Assembly: GCA_029558635.1 (NCBI GenBank)
Contig: JAKQEE010000258.1
Location: forward strand, 62,001-126,000
Origin: Pseudomonadota bacterium
Lineage (GTDB): Bacteria > Pseudomonadota > Alphaproteobacteria > Micavibrionales > Micavibrionaceae
DNA: 64,000 nt
Reading direction: 5' to 3'
Shown here one piece after another: positions 1 to 9,198 of the stretch (the first letter of the stretch is position 1; every line of letters begins with the position of its first letter). Made by a program: the position numbers and the translations under genes. The notes below the pieces were generated by a model. That model did no database searches and was not told where the DNA came from. It saw nothing but the letters and a program-made list of their open reading frames with translations.

Positions 1-2
1 CT

Positions 3-1106
3 GACTTGCTCCGTCACGGTAAATCGAAAGAAGGCTGCATTTCTCTTGCCCAAGGAGAGGGCACGATTGCCACACCGGAATTTATCTGCCGTGCCGTGAC
101 CAAAGCTCTTGAGGACGGGAAAACATTCTATGGAATGGGGAACGGGTTGCCGGAGCTTCGTCAGGAAATCTCAACCTATTATTCGCGTGTTTACAACGTT
201 ACAATTCCCACCAACCGCATTGCCGTGACCAGTTCGGGGACCAATGCCGTTCATTATGCTCTTCTTTCCATTCTGGAAGAGGGGGATGAGGTTCTGGCTG
301 TGACACCGATCTGGAAAAACCTGATCGGGATTACCGAGCTGGCTGGCGGGGTGATCCGCGAGTTTCCAATGGTACAACAAGACGGGGAATGGACGCTTGA
401 TCTGGACCGGATGTTTGCCGCTTGTACGCCTTCGACCAAGGCTATGCTGATTGTGACACCCAACAATCCGACGGGGTGGACAATGTCGTCGGTCGATATC
501 CGGCGTGTCATGGAGTTTTGCCGTGAGCGCGGAATCTGGGTGATTGCTGATGAAGTGTACGGGCGGTGCCTGCATCAGGGAGATCGTGCGCCGAGTTTTC
601 TGGATCATGCGGAAGAGTCGGATCGGCTTTATGTCGTCAACAGTTTCTCGAAGACGTGGGCGATGACCGGATGGCGGCTCGGGTGGCTGGTCGGACCAGC
701 CGATGCGGAAGAGAAAATACGCGACATTATTCTTTACGAGACGATGGGGACGCCGACTTTTACCCAGTACGGGGCGATTGAAGCTTTGCGTCACGGGGAA
801 GATTTTCTCGGTTCGCAGAAGGATTTGTGGGTCCAAAATCTTGACATCATTATGGACCGTTTGCCCCGTATGAAGGGCGTTACAATGGTCAAGCCGACGG
901 CGGCTTTTTATGCCTTTTTTCAGATCGAAGGGTGCGATTCCTATGAATTGGCCCGCGAGCTGATCGACGAGGCCGGCGTGTCCTTGTGCCCCGGGGCAGC
1001 GTTTGGCAAGGGATTTGGCGATCATTTGCGGCTGTGCTTTGCCGTTTCGCCTGAAATTTTGACCGAAGCCCTTGATCGTCTGGAAAATCACTTGAAAAAA
1101 CTGTAG
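3..1106 (+). CDS. Class I/II PLP-dependent aminotransferase, 5' truncated by window edge
   Basis: Fold-type I aminotransferase transferring amino groups between amino acids and 2-oxo acids in the cytoplasm; exact substrate not determinable. The visible part contains the NNPTG motif, the ADEVYG aspartate/tyrosine motif and the PLP lysine in SFSKTWAMTGWR (about residue 216 counted from base 6). The reading frame is open to the left edge and the visible protein begins just before the conserved SLAQGEG segment, so roughly 20 N-terminal residues are probably missing; the TTG at base 6 is unlikely to be the true start. Aspartate/alanine-type transaminase is the best guess from overall similarity. 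Confidence 0.88.
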   Translation, partial: DLLRHGKSKEGCISLAQGEGTIATPEFICRAVTKALEDGKTFYGMGNGLPELRQEISTYYSRVYNVTIPTNRIAVTSSGTNAVHYALLSILEEGDEVLAVTPIWKNLIGITELAGGVIREFPMVQQDGEWTLDLDRMFAACTPSTKAMLIVTPNNPTGWTMSSVDIRRVMEFCRERGIWVIADEVYGRCLHQGDRAPSFLDHAEESDRLYVVNSFSKTWAMTGWRLGWLVGPADAEEKIRDIILYETMGTPTFTQYGAIEALRHGEDFLGSQKDLWVQNLDIIMDRLPRMKGVTMVKPTAAFYAFFQIEGCDSYELARELIDEAGVSLCPGAAFGKGFGDHLRLCFAVSPEILTEALDRLENHLKKL

Positions 1107-1146
1107 AGGTATGTTTACTATATATGACAAATAGAAAGAGGGAAAA

Positions 1147-1449
1147 GTGGCCAATATTCTTGTGACGCAGTTTACCCGTTCGCTTGGGTTAATGTCTCCG
1201 GTTGTTTTCTCAGATGTTCCTGCGGCGGTTGATTATATCGTCAAGCACGCGCGGCGAAACGCCGAGATCAACGAGGAAAACAAGGCGCGTCCCATCGGTC
1301 AGAAGCATGGACAAACCGGAATCGAGCTTTTTGCCACATCCGCAGAGCCTGGCAAATATAAAGATTCTTTGGGACTTGATCGTAAAAAAATTGATCCGGC
1401 TGTTCATCGGAAAATTTCCGAAGGCGTCCGTGCGGCGTTGGCGCTTTAA
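1147..1449 (+). CDS. Small hypothetical protein (100 aa)
   Basis: I do not recognise this family. A GTG start is preceded by a purine-rich AGAAAGAGGG ribosome site. The protein is soluble, has no signal peptide or membrane segment and is rich in charged residues in the middle (HARRNAEINEENKARP). It lies 40 nt downstream of the aminotransferase on the same strand, so co-transcription is likely, and overlaps the 3' end of the convergent folA by 4 nt. No function is proposed. Confidence 0.6.
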   Translation: MANILVTQFTRSLGLMSPVVFSDVPAAVDYIVKHARRNAEINEENKARPIGQKHGQTGIELFATSAEPGKYKDSLGLDRKKIDPAVHRKISEGVRAALAL

Positions 1450-1952
1450 GTTTCTTTTTCCAGTGTTATAAAACTGTAAGACCAGTTTTCATCCGATGAG
1501 CTGGTCTTTTCCATTTCCTGCCAATCCGCTTTGTTCCATGCAGGGAACCATGCATCGGCACCTTCAATGATGGCGTGGACTTGTGTCAGATATATCCGTT
1601 CGACAAGTGGTGCGGCCTGTTCGTAAATGCTGGCGCCGCCAATAATCATGATCTCCTGATCGGGATTGTCGCTGCGCGCTTTTTCAATGGCGTCGTCCAG
1701 CGAGGTGCAGGGAATGATATCGTCGCGGTCCAGCGGATTGCGGCTTATAATATAATTCGGGCGGTTCGGCAGAGGTTTGCCAATGCGCGAAAGGATCGAG
1801 TCAAACGTCTTCCGCCCCATAATAACCGGTTTGCCGGTGGTCAGCGCTTTGAAATGTTTCAAATCTTCGGAGATATGCCACGGCAGGTCGTTGCCGCGCC
1901 CAATGGCGCGGTTTTCATCCATGGCGACAATGAGAGAGAGTTTTCCTGTCAT
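1446..1952 (-). CDS. folA: Dihydrofolate reductase
   Basis: Reduces dihydrofolate to tetrahydrofolate with NADPH, regenerating the cofactor oxidised by thymidylate synthase. The 168-residue length is typical of bacterial DHFR. Visible motifs are the N-terminal LIVAMDENRAIG strand, LPWHISEDLKHFK with the catalytic acid at Asp30 (equivalent to E. coli Asp27), the NADPH-binding GRKTF at 46-50, and IIGGASIYEQ in the second half. The gene converges on the small orphan at 1147. Its usual partner thyA is present but 27 kb away (29445), so the common thyA-folA pairing is broken here. Confidence 0.95.
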   Translation of the reverse strand: MTGKLSLIVAMDENRAIGRGNDLPWHISEDLKHFKALTTGKPVIMGRKTFDSILSRIGKPLPNRPNYIISRNPLDRDDIIPCTSLDDAIEKARSDNPDQEIMIIGGASIYEQAAPLVERIYLTQVHAIIEGADAWFPAWNKADWQEMEKTSSSDENWSYSFITLEKET

Positions 1953-2053
1953 GAGAGCAAGCTAGCCTTTCGCATCCTTTCCGTCTAGCGTTTTTGGCAG
2001 AGTTTTCGGGGGGTGGGGGTTGTTTTTGAAGGATGAGGTTTTATAGTAGTCCC

Positions 2054-3430
2054 ATGACCCGTATTATTCCATTATTCCTCTTTTTGTTCTTTGTTGTTTT
2101 TGTCCCCATGTCCGTGATGGCGCAGAACGGGAGTGAGGCCGTCAACAAGGAAGATGTCCGGAAGCTGGTCGATACGCTGGAAAACGACCAGTCGCGCTCT
2201 GATCTCGTGAATAATCTCAAATTGTTGCTTGAAGAGCAAAAGAAGCAGGAGGAGCCTATGGCTCCGTTGACCGAGGCGATTGGAATGCGATCCGGCGTCG
2301 AGAAGGCGGTCGCCGAATATGAAGCTTTTCTCGACAAAAACAAATTGTCATCATCTCTGGTTCATCAGAGCGTCGGGACCTTTGTTGTTTTGCTGGTTGC
2401 GTCCGGTTTCTGGTTTGGAGTGCGGAAGTTATCGCGCAAGATTTTGCGTGTGATTGAACGCATGTCGCAAAGATTTGGTATTACCCTGTCACGTTTTGGA
2501 ACCTATACCACTATTTTGCAAACGATCCTGAAAGTTATAATTTTGGCGTTGAGCGTTTACACACTTGGCAAAATCTGGTCAGCGTCGTCGATTGATGCGT
2601 TTTTTGAAAGCGACCAGATGCGGGCGTTTCTGGGGACTTCTTTTACCGTTCTCTTTGTGGCGTTTTTTGCGGCTGTGATCTGGGAAGGGGTTGGCGTTTA
2701 TCTGTCCTATATCCTGAAACAAGCGGACGTGCATAACGAAACGCGGGTCAAGACGTTGTTGCCGATTGTCAAAAACGTCGTTCTTGGCGTTTTCGCGGTG
2801 TTGTTCGGGTTGGTGCTGTTGTCCGAGGTCGGAGTCAATGTTACGCCGCTTTTGGCTGGTGCCGGTGTGATCGGTGTGGCCATCGGTTTTGGTGCGCAAT
2901 CAATGGTCAAAGACTTTCTGACCGGATTTACGATTATTCTCGAGGATATTGTACGGGTCGGGGATGTTGTGAATTTGGGCGGCCATGCGGGGTTGGTTGA
3001 AAAAATTACTTTGCGTAAGGTACAACTCCGTGATGTTGCGGGGATTGTCTATACAATTCCGTTCAGTGAAATCACAACGATTCAGAATCTGACCAAGGAT
3101 TACAGTTTCTATGTCTTTGATATCGGCGTGACCTATAATGTCGATACGGACCGCGTCATCGAAGTTTTACGCGGCGTGGATGAAGAATTGCGCGGCGATG
3201 GCGAATATGGCCCGCTCATTCTCGAGCCGCTTGAGGTTATGGGGGTCGATCAATTTGCCGATAGTGCGGTTATTATCAAGGCGCGGATCAAAACTATGCC
3301 TATCCAGCAATGGAAGGTGGGGCGCGAATTCAACCGCCGCATGAAACATGCGTTTGATGTCAATGGAATCGAGATTCCGTTCCCGCAGCGTGTTGTTACC
3401 GTTCTTCAAAAAGAATCGATGACTGCCTGA
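2054..3430 (+). CDS. MscS-family mechanosensitive ion channel
   Basis: Membrane channel opening under osmotic tension. A signal peptide or first hydrophobic helix (MTRIIPLFLFLFFVVFVPMSVMAQ) is followed by a charged, probably periplasmic, roughly 80-residue region with coiled-coil character, several membrane helices, and the diagnostic MscS pore helix and beta domain: LLAGAGVIGVAIGFGAQ, then VRVGDVVNLGGHAGLVEKI and YTIPFSEIT. Length 458 aa. ATG 2033 would add seven residues but its upstream AAGG directly abuts it; ATG 2054 gives a cleaner signal sequence. The convergent glmS ends 1 nt downstream. Confidence 0.9.
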   Translation: MTRIIPLFLFLFFVVFVPMSVMAQNGSEAVNKEDVRKLVDTLENDQSRSDLVNNLKLLLEEQKKQEEPMAPLTEAIGMRSGVEKAVAEYEAFLDKNKLSSSLVHQSVGTFVVLLVASGFWFGVRKLSRKILRVIERMSQRFGITLSRFGTYTTILQTILKVIILALSVYTLGKIWSASSIDAFFESDQMRAFLGTSFTVLFVAFFAAVIWEGVGVYLSYILKQADVHNETRVKTLLPIVKNVVLGVFAVLFGLVLLSEVGVNVTPLLAGAGVIGVAIGFGAQSMVKDFLTGFTIILEDIVRVGDVVNLGGHAGLVEKITLRKVQLRDVAGIVYTIPFSEITTIQNLTKDYSFYVFDIGVTYNVDTDRVIEVLRGVDEELRGDGEYGPLILEPLEVMGVDQFADSAVIIKARIKTMPIQQWKVGREFNRRMKHAFDVNGIEIPFPQRVVTVLQKESMTA

Positions 3431-3431
3431 T

Positions 3432-5258
3432 TTATTCCACCGTTACGGATTTGGCGAGGTTGCGCGGTTGGTCCACATCCGTGCCTTTGGCGACGGCTGC
3501 ATGGTAGGCCAGCAATTGAACCGGAAGCGCGTAGAGGATGGGCGCAACGAATGGGTGCATATCCGTGATGGTCACGATCCAATCGCAAGTGTCTTTCAAT
3601 TGCTTTGCGCCGCTTGCGTCGGTAATCAAAAGGACTTTGCCGCCGCGGGCAACGGTTTCTTGAATATTGCTTGCGGTTTTTTCAAACATTCTATCATGCG
3701 GAGCCAGAACAACGACGGGCACGTTGTCGTCAATCAGGGCAATAGGCCCGTGTTTCATCTCTCCAGCCGCGTAGCCTTCGGCGTGAATGTATGAAATTTC
3801 CTTGAGCTTTAACGCACCTTCTAACGCCAGCGGATAAAGCGCGCCACGGCCGAGATAGAGAACATCGGTGGCTGAGGCGATGGATCCTGCAATTTCTTTA
3901 ATTTCGTTGTCGTGGCTGAGGATCGAGGCTGCCAGTTTTGGCATGGCGCGGAGTTCATAGGCGTGCGCGGCTTCTTCGGCTTGTGTGATTACGCCCTTGG
4001 CGGAGGCAAGTGATAAAGCGAGGCAGGCCAAGGTTGTGAGTTGTGTCGTAAAGGCTTTGGTCGATGCCACGCCGATTTCCGGGCCTGCGAGTGTGTGAAG
4101 GCATAAATGCGATTCGCGCTCGATGGTGCTTTCAATCGTGTTGACGATAGAGAGGCACATCTGGCGTTCGCGTTTGCAATATCTCAGGGCTTCGAGCGTG
4201 TCGAGCGTTTCGCCTGATTGCGAGACGAAAATCGAAAGACCGTCATTCGGGAGAGGGGCTTCGCGGTAACGAAATTCGGATGCTACGTCCACTTCACACG
4301 GTGTACGGGCCACGGTTTCAAACCAGTATTTCGCAACCATGCAGGCGTAATAGGCGGTGCCGCAGGCAATCAAGGTGATGCGCGGGGCACGAAGCATGGC
4401 TTCCAGAATTTCACCCGGGATGGCGATACGGCCTGTTGCCGGATTCACAAAGCTATTCAAGGTGTCTGCGATGACAGAAGGTTGTTCGTAGATTTCTTTC
4501 AGCATGAAATGGCGGTATTCGCCCTTGCCCGTTGTCGTGCCTGATTGTGCGGTGATGCGGACGGGACGGTCAACGGATCTGCGTTTGGCGTCCATGATGC
4601 GGACATTATCGTTGGTCACAACCAGACGGTCCCCGTCTTCGAGGAAGCAGATTTTGCGCGTGAAGGGGGAGAGGGCGTAGGAGTCGGAGGCGATAAACAT
4701 TTCGCCTTCGCCGTATCCTACTGCCAATGGTGTGCCTTGGCGTGCGCCGATCAGGGTATTTTCAACACCTGCAAACATCAAGACAACAGAGTAGGCACCG
4801 CGCAAACGGTCTAAGGTTTTATGGGCGGCGTTTTCGGGCGTTTCACCTTGCACCATATAATGATCGACCAGATGGGCGATGACTTCGGTGTCGGTTTCGG
4901 TTTCAAACCGGACCTGATGAGCCATCAATTCTTCTTTGAGTTCGGCATAGTTTTCGATGATGCCGTTATGGACGACTGCAACGCGTTTTGTGGCGTGCGG
5001 GTGGGCGTTGTTTTCCGTAGGTTCGCCATGCGTGGCCCAGCGCGTATGGCCAATACCAATTGTGCCGCTCAGCGGATGTTGTTTCAGGCGTTCTTCGAGA
5101 TTGACGAGTTTGCCTTCGGCGCGTTGGCGCACAATCTGGCCGTTTTCCAGTGTTGCGACACCGGCTGAATCATAGCCGCGATATTCAAGACGTTTCAGCC
5201 CTTCGACAAGGTTAGGGACGATGTTCTTGGTCGATACGATTCCGATGATTCCACACAT
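3432..5258 (-). CDS. glmS: Glutamine-fructose-6-phosphate aminotransferase (isomerizing)
   Basis: Makes glucosamine-6-phosphate from fructose-6-phosphate and glutamine, the first step toward UDP-GlcNAc for peptidoglycan and LPS. The 608-residue protein starts MCGIIGIV, exposing catalytic Cys after Met removal; the glutaminase domain carries RLEYRGYDSAG and GHTRWATHG. Two SIS domains follow (ACGTAYYA, SQSGETLDTLEAL, AEGYAAGEMKHGP) and the C-terminus is the classic LAKSVTVE. It lies 3 nt downstream of glmU, forming a glmU-glmS operon. No glmS ribozyme is possible in the 3 nt gap. Confidence 0.98.
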   Translation of the reverse strand: MCGIIGIVSTKNIVPNLVEGLKRLEYRGYDSAGVATLENGQIVRQRAEGKLVNLEERLKQHPLSGTIGIGHTRWATHGEPTENNAHPHATKRVAVVHNGIIENYAELKEELMAHQVRFETETDTEVIAHLVDHYMVQGETPENAAHKTLDRLRGAYSVVLMFAGVENTLIGARQGTPLAVGYGEGEMFIASDSYALSPFTRKICFLEDGDRLVVTNDNVRIMDAKRRSVDRPVRITAQSGTTTGKGEYRHFMLKEIYEQPSVIADTLNSFVNPATGRIAIPGEILEAMLRAPRITLIACGTAYYACMVAKYWFETVARTPCEVDVASEFRYREAPLPNDGLSIFVSQSGETLDTLEALRYCKRERQMCLSIVNTIESTIERESHLCLHTLAGPEIGVASTKAFTTQLTTLACLALSLASAKGVITQAEEAAHAYELRAMPKLAASILSHDNEIKEIAGSIASATDVLYLGRGALYPLALEGALKLKEISYIHAEGYAAGEMKHGPIALIDDNVPVVVLAPHDRMFEKTASNIQETVARGGKVLLITDASGAKQLKDTCDWIVTITDMHPFVAPILYALPVQLLAYHAAVAKGTDVDQPRNLAKSVTVE

Positions 5259-5261
5259 AAT

Positions 5262-6650
5262 TTACTCTTTCTTCATTCTGCCTTTGGCTTTGCCTTTTAA
5301 ATTCGTTTGTTTGCCGCGGGCGACAACCAGATCGTCGGCGTCAACGTTCTGGGTGAGTGTACTGCCCGCTGCGATATAGGCACCGTCACCAATTTCGATC
5401 GGAGCGATGAGCGATGCATTCGATCCCACCATTACATGGTCGCCAATAATTGTTTTTGATTTGGTTTTGCCGTCATAATTCACGGTGATCGCGCCGCAGC
5501 CGAAATTCGAGTGTGCGCCCAGTTCGGCGTCGCCGATATAACCCAGATGGTTGGCTTTGGCGCCTTTTTTGATGTACGAATTTTTAACCTCGACGAAATT
5601 GCCGATGCGTGTTTTTTCATCAATGATGGTGTCGGGGCGGATGCGGGCGAAGGGGCCGATTTGCGCGCCGGATTTTATTTTGGCGCCTTCGATATGGCAG
5701 TAAGCGCGGATCTCGACATTGTCTTCAATATTTACATTCGGGCCGAAGATCACGCCGGGGCCGATCACACTGTCGCGGCCGATTTTGGTGTCGGGCGAGA
5801 AATAGACAGTGTTGGGGTCTAGGAGGGTTACGCCTTCGTCCATCAACTCTAGGCGTTTTCTATGTTGCCATGCCATTTCCAGTTCGGCCAGTTGAGAACG
5901 GGAGTTGACGCCGCGCAGCTCATAAAAATCGCCGCGGATTACGCCGGTCACAATTTTTTCTTCTGCGAGGATTTTCGGCAGGTCCGTTAGGTAAAATTCA
6001 CCTTGGGAATTTTTGCTTTTGATTTTGTCGAGATGTTCGGCGAGGTCTTCGCCTTCCATCACCATCAGGCCGCTATTGACCAGACGGACGATTTTTTCGT
6101 CGTCATTTGCGTCTTTTTCTTCGACAATGCGGTTTAATGTTCCATCGGGATTTTGAAAGATGCGGCCATAGCCGGTGGGGTCGGGGGCGGCCATCGCCAG
6201 AACGGTTGCACCGAATTTTCCTTTGCGGTGGTGAGTAAGCAGACCTTCGAGGGTGCTTTTGCTGACCAGCGGAACGTCGCCATAGAGAATGAGGATTTCT
6301 CCTGCGAAATCACCCAATATTGAGAGGGCGGATTTCATGGCGTCGGCGGTGCCTTTTTGCTGTTTTTGAATGGCGGTTTGATGCGGGGCAACTGCGGCCG
6401 CGACATCGTCCATCCCTTCGCTGATGACGGTCACGATTTTTTTAGGTTTCAAAGATTCAGCGGTTTTGACGATGTGTGAAATCATCGGCAGTCCCGCAAT
6501 TTTGTGCAGGACTTTCGGGGTGGCGGATTTCATCCGTGTGCCCTTGCCGGCGGCCAGAATGATGATGGCCAGTTCGGTGGCGGATTTCGAATTTGGGGAG
6601 TGGGACATGTCTGTTTTTTCGAGTCGGGCTGTCTTTGTCATTTTATCCAT
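5262..6650 (-). CDS. glmU: Bifunctional UDP-GlcNAc pyrophosphorylase / GlcN-1-P acetyltransferase
   Basis: Acetylates glucosamine-1-phosphate and uridylylates the product to UDP-GlcNAc. The N-terminal uridyltransferase half has LAAGKGTRMKSATPKVLH; the C-terminal half is a left-handed beta helix of hexapeptide repeats ending IGDAELGAHSNFGCG, NYDGKTKSKT and the acetyl-CoA pocket. 462 aa from ATG 6650, which has AGGCAG just upstream; ATG 6608 (MSHSPNSK) would give a shorter N-terminus closer to the usual length and cannot be excluded. First gene of the glmU-glmS operon. Confidence 0.97.
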   Translation of the reverse strand: MDKMTKTARLEKTDMSHSPNSKSATELAIIILAAGKGTRMKSATPKVLHKIAGLPMISHIVKTAESLKPKKIVTVISEGMDDVAAAVAPHQTAIQKQQKGTADAMKSALSILGDFAGEILILYGDVPLVSKSTLEGLLTHHRKGKFGATVLAMAAPDPTGYGRIFQNPDGTLNRIVEEKDANDDEKIVRLVNSGLMVMEGEDLAEHLDKIKSKNSQGEFYLTDLPKILAEEKIVTGVIRGDFYELRGVNSRSQLAELEMAWQHRKRLELMDEGVTLLDPNTVYFSPDTKIGRDSVIGPGVIFGPNVNIEDNVEIRAYCHIEGAKIKSGAQIGPFARIRPDTIIDEKTRIGNFVEVKNSYIKKGAKANHLGYIGDAELGAHSNFGCGAITVNYDGKTKSKTIIGDHVMVGSNASLIAPIEIGDGAYIAAGSTLTQNVDADDLVVARGKQTNLKGKAKGRMKKE

Positions 6651-6697
6651 TCTGCCTATGCGGTTTTGTGCCTCAAGTCACCAAATATTGCAAATAG

Positions 6698-6726
6698 TTG
6701 CAAAATATATAATGATATAGTATTAT
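6698..6726 (+). promoter_or_regulatory. Candidate sigma70-type promoter of small gene at 6766
   Basis: TTGCAA and TATTAT separated by exactly 17 nt in a very AT-rich divergent intergenic region between glmU and the small gene at 6766. Predicted start about 6733, giving a leader near 33 nt that contains the strong AGGAGG ribosome site. Confidence 0.5.
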
Positions 6727-6765
6727 ACATAATAATTTATTGGGGATTTTCAGGTAGGAGGGCGT

Positions 6766-6996
6766 ATGTCTGGTCATTTTGTTTTGCGCAGTCTTTTCGG
6801 CTCGGGAGCTTCCCCAACGGCAGGCGGCAGAGAGAGTCGTCCTCACAGCAATGTAGCACTATGCGGTCAGTTAGCCCAGAACGTCGCGGATATGCTTGGC
6901 AAAAGCAGTATGGGAGACGTGCCGGGGACCGGAGTTGATCAAACGGTTGCGTTGATGCAGCGCTATGATGCTCAGTGCGGCGGATTTAGGCGCTAA
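6766..6996 (+). CDS. Small orphan protein (76 aa)
   Basis: Unrecognised small protein. Coding is supported by an excellent AGGAGG ribosome-binding site 4 nt before ATG and a promoter-like TTGCAA-17-TATTAT upstream. The protein is Gly/Ser-rich at the N-terminus (FGSGASPTAGG), with a central helical stretch (CGQLAQNVADML) and two cysteines; it has no convincing signal peptide. It stands alone between divergent glmU and convergent DUF3108 gene, so context gives no functional clue. Confidence 0.6.
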   Translation: MSGHFVLRSLFGSGASPTAGGRESRPHSNVALCGQLAQNVADMLGKSSMGDVPGTGVDQTVALMQRYDAQCGGFRR

Positions 6997-7012
6997 GGCC
7001 GACTTTGAATAT

Positions 7013-7837
7013 TCAGCCTTTCTTATAGGACGTCAGGTGCAGGAACAATGTGCCGTAGTCCGTTTTGACGCGGACTTTGACGGGAATATAGTTTTGCGCC
7101 CCATCCATTTTTCCCAGCCAGATGACCGGCAGAGATCCTTTTTTGCGGCCTTGTTCTTGAATCGAGAGCCAGCCGCGCGGCTTTTTGCGCCATTTGCCCT
7201 TATCGGGAATCACTTCGACCTGACAGGAAATCGTTTCTCCTTCGTAGATATTGTATCTGGTCTTTTTAAGTGTTTCGGGGGTCGTCTCCTTGAAAGCCAG
7301 CTTAAAGTTGCGGTCGCCGTCAAAAATGAGAGATTCGCCCGAACATTCCGGCTTTTCAGGCAGCATCATCAGTAAATTCAGCGTGGCGGAAAGGATATCG
7401 GTTGTATCTTTGGTCAGGTCCGGATCGACTTTATCGGGGGTTTTGTCCTTGACGTTACCGTCCTCGGTTTCTGTGACTTTGTAGGAGAGGAAATGGCCTT
7501 TCCCGTCATAGGTGTATTGTTTTTCTTCCGTTTCTTTCTTCCATGTCGAACTGGAAACATGTTCCAGAGGGTAAGGCGTGCCGTTTTCTCCGACATTGCC
7601 TTTGGCCGAGAACATACCCGACCATGGGGCTAGAGTGTGCAAAAAGCCATGGGTTGCCGAGTTTAGTTCCGTGTCATAATTCTTTGCATTGGTGGTGATG
7701 GTCAGCGAGGCGTCGAGCGCATGAATACCTCCTGCATAAACATCGTAAGTCATCATCTGGGTTTCGTTTTGTGCCGCATTGCACTCGAACGAGAGCAGCA
7801 GACTCAACGATAAAAAAAAGATTCCAAGACCCTTCAC
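7013..7837 (-). CDS. DUF3108 domain-containing exported protein
   Basis: Envelope protein of unknown function. The N-terminus (MKGLGIFFLSLSLLLSFECNAAQ) is a signal peptide of Sec type; a Cys near its end could alternatively be lipidated but the spacing is not a clear lipobox. The body begins YDVYAGGIHALDASLTI and contains a THGFLHTLAPWSG segment, both typical of DUF3108 proteins, which are beta-rich periplasmic proteins common in Proteobacteria. 274 aa. Divergent from the channel gene at 7906, leaving 68 nt for both promoters. Confidence 0.8.
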   Translation of the reverse strand: MKGLGIFFLSLSLLLSFECNAAQNETQMMTYDVYAGGIHALDASLTITTNAKNYDTELNSATHGFLHTLAPWSGMFSAKGNVGENGTPYPLEHVSSSTWKKETEEKQYTYDGKGHFLSYKVTETEDGNVKDKTPDKVDPDLTKDTTDILSATLNLLMMLPEKPECSGESLIFDGDRNFKLAFKETTPETLKKTRYNIYEGETISCQVEVIPDKGKWRKKPRGWLSIQEQGRKKGSLPVIWLGKMDGAQNYIPVKVRVKTDYGTLFLHLTSYKKG

Positions 7838-7905
7838 AATCTCTTGCCTTCGGTTATCATGCTTATAAATATCTATTCAATTTAGTCGGGATTCGCGGTT
7901 TCGCA

Positions 7906-8385
7906 ATGTTTTTGTTGATGAAATTATTGATGGGTGCGGTGATGATCGGCATTACGGTTGTTTTGCACGCTTTTGTTTGCGACTGGGTGCTGAAGTTTAT
8001 CAATCGTCATTCCAGACCATTTTCCGGGACTTTCGGGAGGTTTTGGACAATCGCAACATTAATTACTGCTGTTTTTACCATCGGTGCAGCGATCATGGTT
8101 GATATTTGGTTATGGGCGGTCCTGTTTTATGTTCTTGAGGGTGATGTTCTCGGGAATTTCGAGAATGCCCTTTATTTCGCCTCATCGACCTTTACCACCG
8201 TTGGTTATGGTGATGTCGTTTTGCCGGAATCGTGGCGTATTCTGTCAGGCTCGACCGCGATCAACGGCATGATTATCTTCGGGTGGTTAACAGCGTTTAT
8301 TTTTGAAATTATGGCCAAATTGTATGAGGGTGGGCGGGTGCGCGTCCGTGAAATCGAAAAAATTACGGAGGAAACAATCGTATGA
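7906..8385 (+). CDS. Two-helix potassium-channel-like membrane protein
   Basis: Probable ion channel subunit. At least three hydrophobic segments flank a P-loop with the potassium selectivity signature TVGYGDV in the context [20 protein letters not shown], followed by the last helix ([16 protein letters not shown]). A short charged C-terminal tail has no RCK domain. ATG 7906 gives 159 aa; an in-frame start at 7771 would overlap the divergent gene and lacks hydrophobic or conserved sequence. The stop overlaps the dapD start (ATGA type), so the two are translationally coupled, an odd pairing with lysine synthesis. Confidence 0.78.
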   Translation: MFLLMKLLMGAVMIGITVVLHAFVCDWVLKFINRHSRPFSGTFGRFWTIATLITAVFTIGAAIMVDIWLWAVLFYVLEGDVLGNFENALYFASSTFTTVGYGDVVLPESWRILSGSTAINGMIIFGWLTAFIFEIMAKLYEGGRVRVREIEKITEETIV

Positions 8386-9197
8386 CCGACTTGAAATCAA
8401 CTATCGAGTCCGCGTGGGAAAATCGTGCGGACGTCAATGTTTCAACCAAAGGTGAATTGCGGGATGCCGTCGAGACGGCCCTTTCGAAGCTGGATCGCGG
8501 GGAGGCGCGGATTGCGTCCAAGGAAAGCGGGTCGTGGGTCGTTCATGACTGGCTGAAGAAGGCGGTTTTGCTGTCGTTTCGCCTGAATCCCAATGTGCGA
8601 ATTGCTGCGGGTAGCGACAATGTTCAATGGTGGGACAAAGTTCCGCTCAAAACCGCCGGATGGACCGAAGCAAATTTTGCTGCGGCTGGTTTTCGTGCCG
8701 TTCCCGGATCAATCGCACGACGCGGGTCGTATATTGCACCGAGTGTCGTGTTGATGCCGTCTTTCGTGAATATCGGCGCTTATGTCGATGAGGGGACGAT
8801 GGTAGATACGTGGGTTACCATCGGGTCTTGTGCGCAAATCGGCAAGAATTGTCACATTTCCGGCGGGGTCGGGATTGGCGGCGTTCTGGAACCGTTGCAG
8901 GCTGGTCCTGTGATTATTGAAGACAATGTCTTTATCGGTGCGCGCTCGGAAGTGGCCGAAGGCGTGGTGGTCGAGGAAGGAGCTGTTTTGAGTATGGGCG
9001 TGTTCCTCGGCGCTTCAACTAAAATCGTTGACCGTGCGACAGGCGAAGTGTTCAAAGGCCGCGTTCCAGCTTATTCCGTCGTCGTTCCGGGGACCTTGCC
9101 GGGGGATAAGGTCAATCTCGCTTGTGCGGTGATCGTCAAACGCGTTGATGCGCAGACGCGCAGCAAAACCGGAATTAATGAGTTGCTGAGAGACTAA
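8382..9197 (+). CDS. dapD: 2,3,4,5-tetrahydropyridine-2,6-dicarboxylate N-succinyltransferase
   Basis: Succinyl-CoA-dependent step of the diaminopimelate/lysine pathway. 271 aa, near the family norm. An N-terminal helical region is followed by a left-handed beta helix of hexapeptide repeats with [17 protein letters not shown] and [16 protein letters not shown], and a C-terminal beta extension (VVPGTLPGD). The ATG overlaps the stop of the preceding channel gene, and dapE starts 1 nt after its stop, so channel-dapD-dapE form one operon. Confidence 0.97.
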   Translation: MTDLKSTIESAWENRADVNVSTKGELRDAVETALSKLDRGEARIASKESGSWVVHDWLKKAVLLSFRLNPNVRIAAGSDNVQWWDKVPLKTAGWTEANFAAAGFRAVPGSIARRGSYIAPSVVLMPSFVNIGAYVDEGTMVDTWVTIGSCAQIGKNCHISGGVGIGGVLEPLQAGPVIIEDNVFIGARSEVAEGVVVEEGAVLSMGVFLGASTKIVDRATGEVFKGRVPAYSVVVPGTLPGDKVNLACAVIVKRVDAQTRSKTGINELLRD

Positions 9198-9198
9198 T

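Noticed and set aside
171..1154. Long open frame on the minus strand (327 codons)
   Set aside because: Lies antisense to the aminotransferase, lacks a ribosome site and any family motif; composition is that of a shadow frame.
5259..5261. glmS ribozyme or riboswitch upstream of glmS
   Set aside because: The glmU-glmS gap is only 3 nt, leaving no room.
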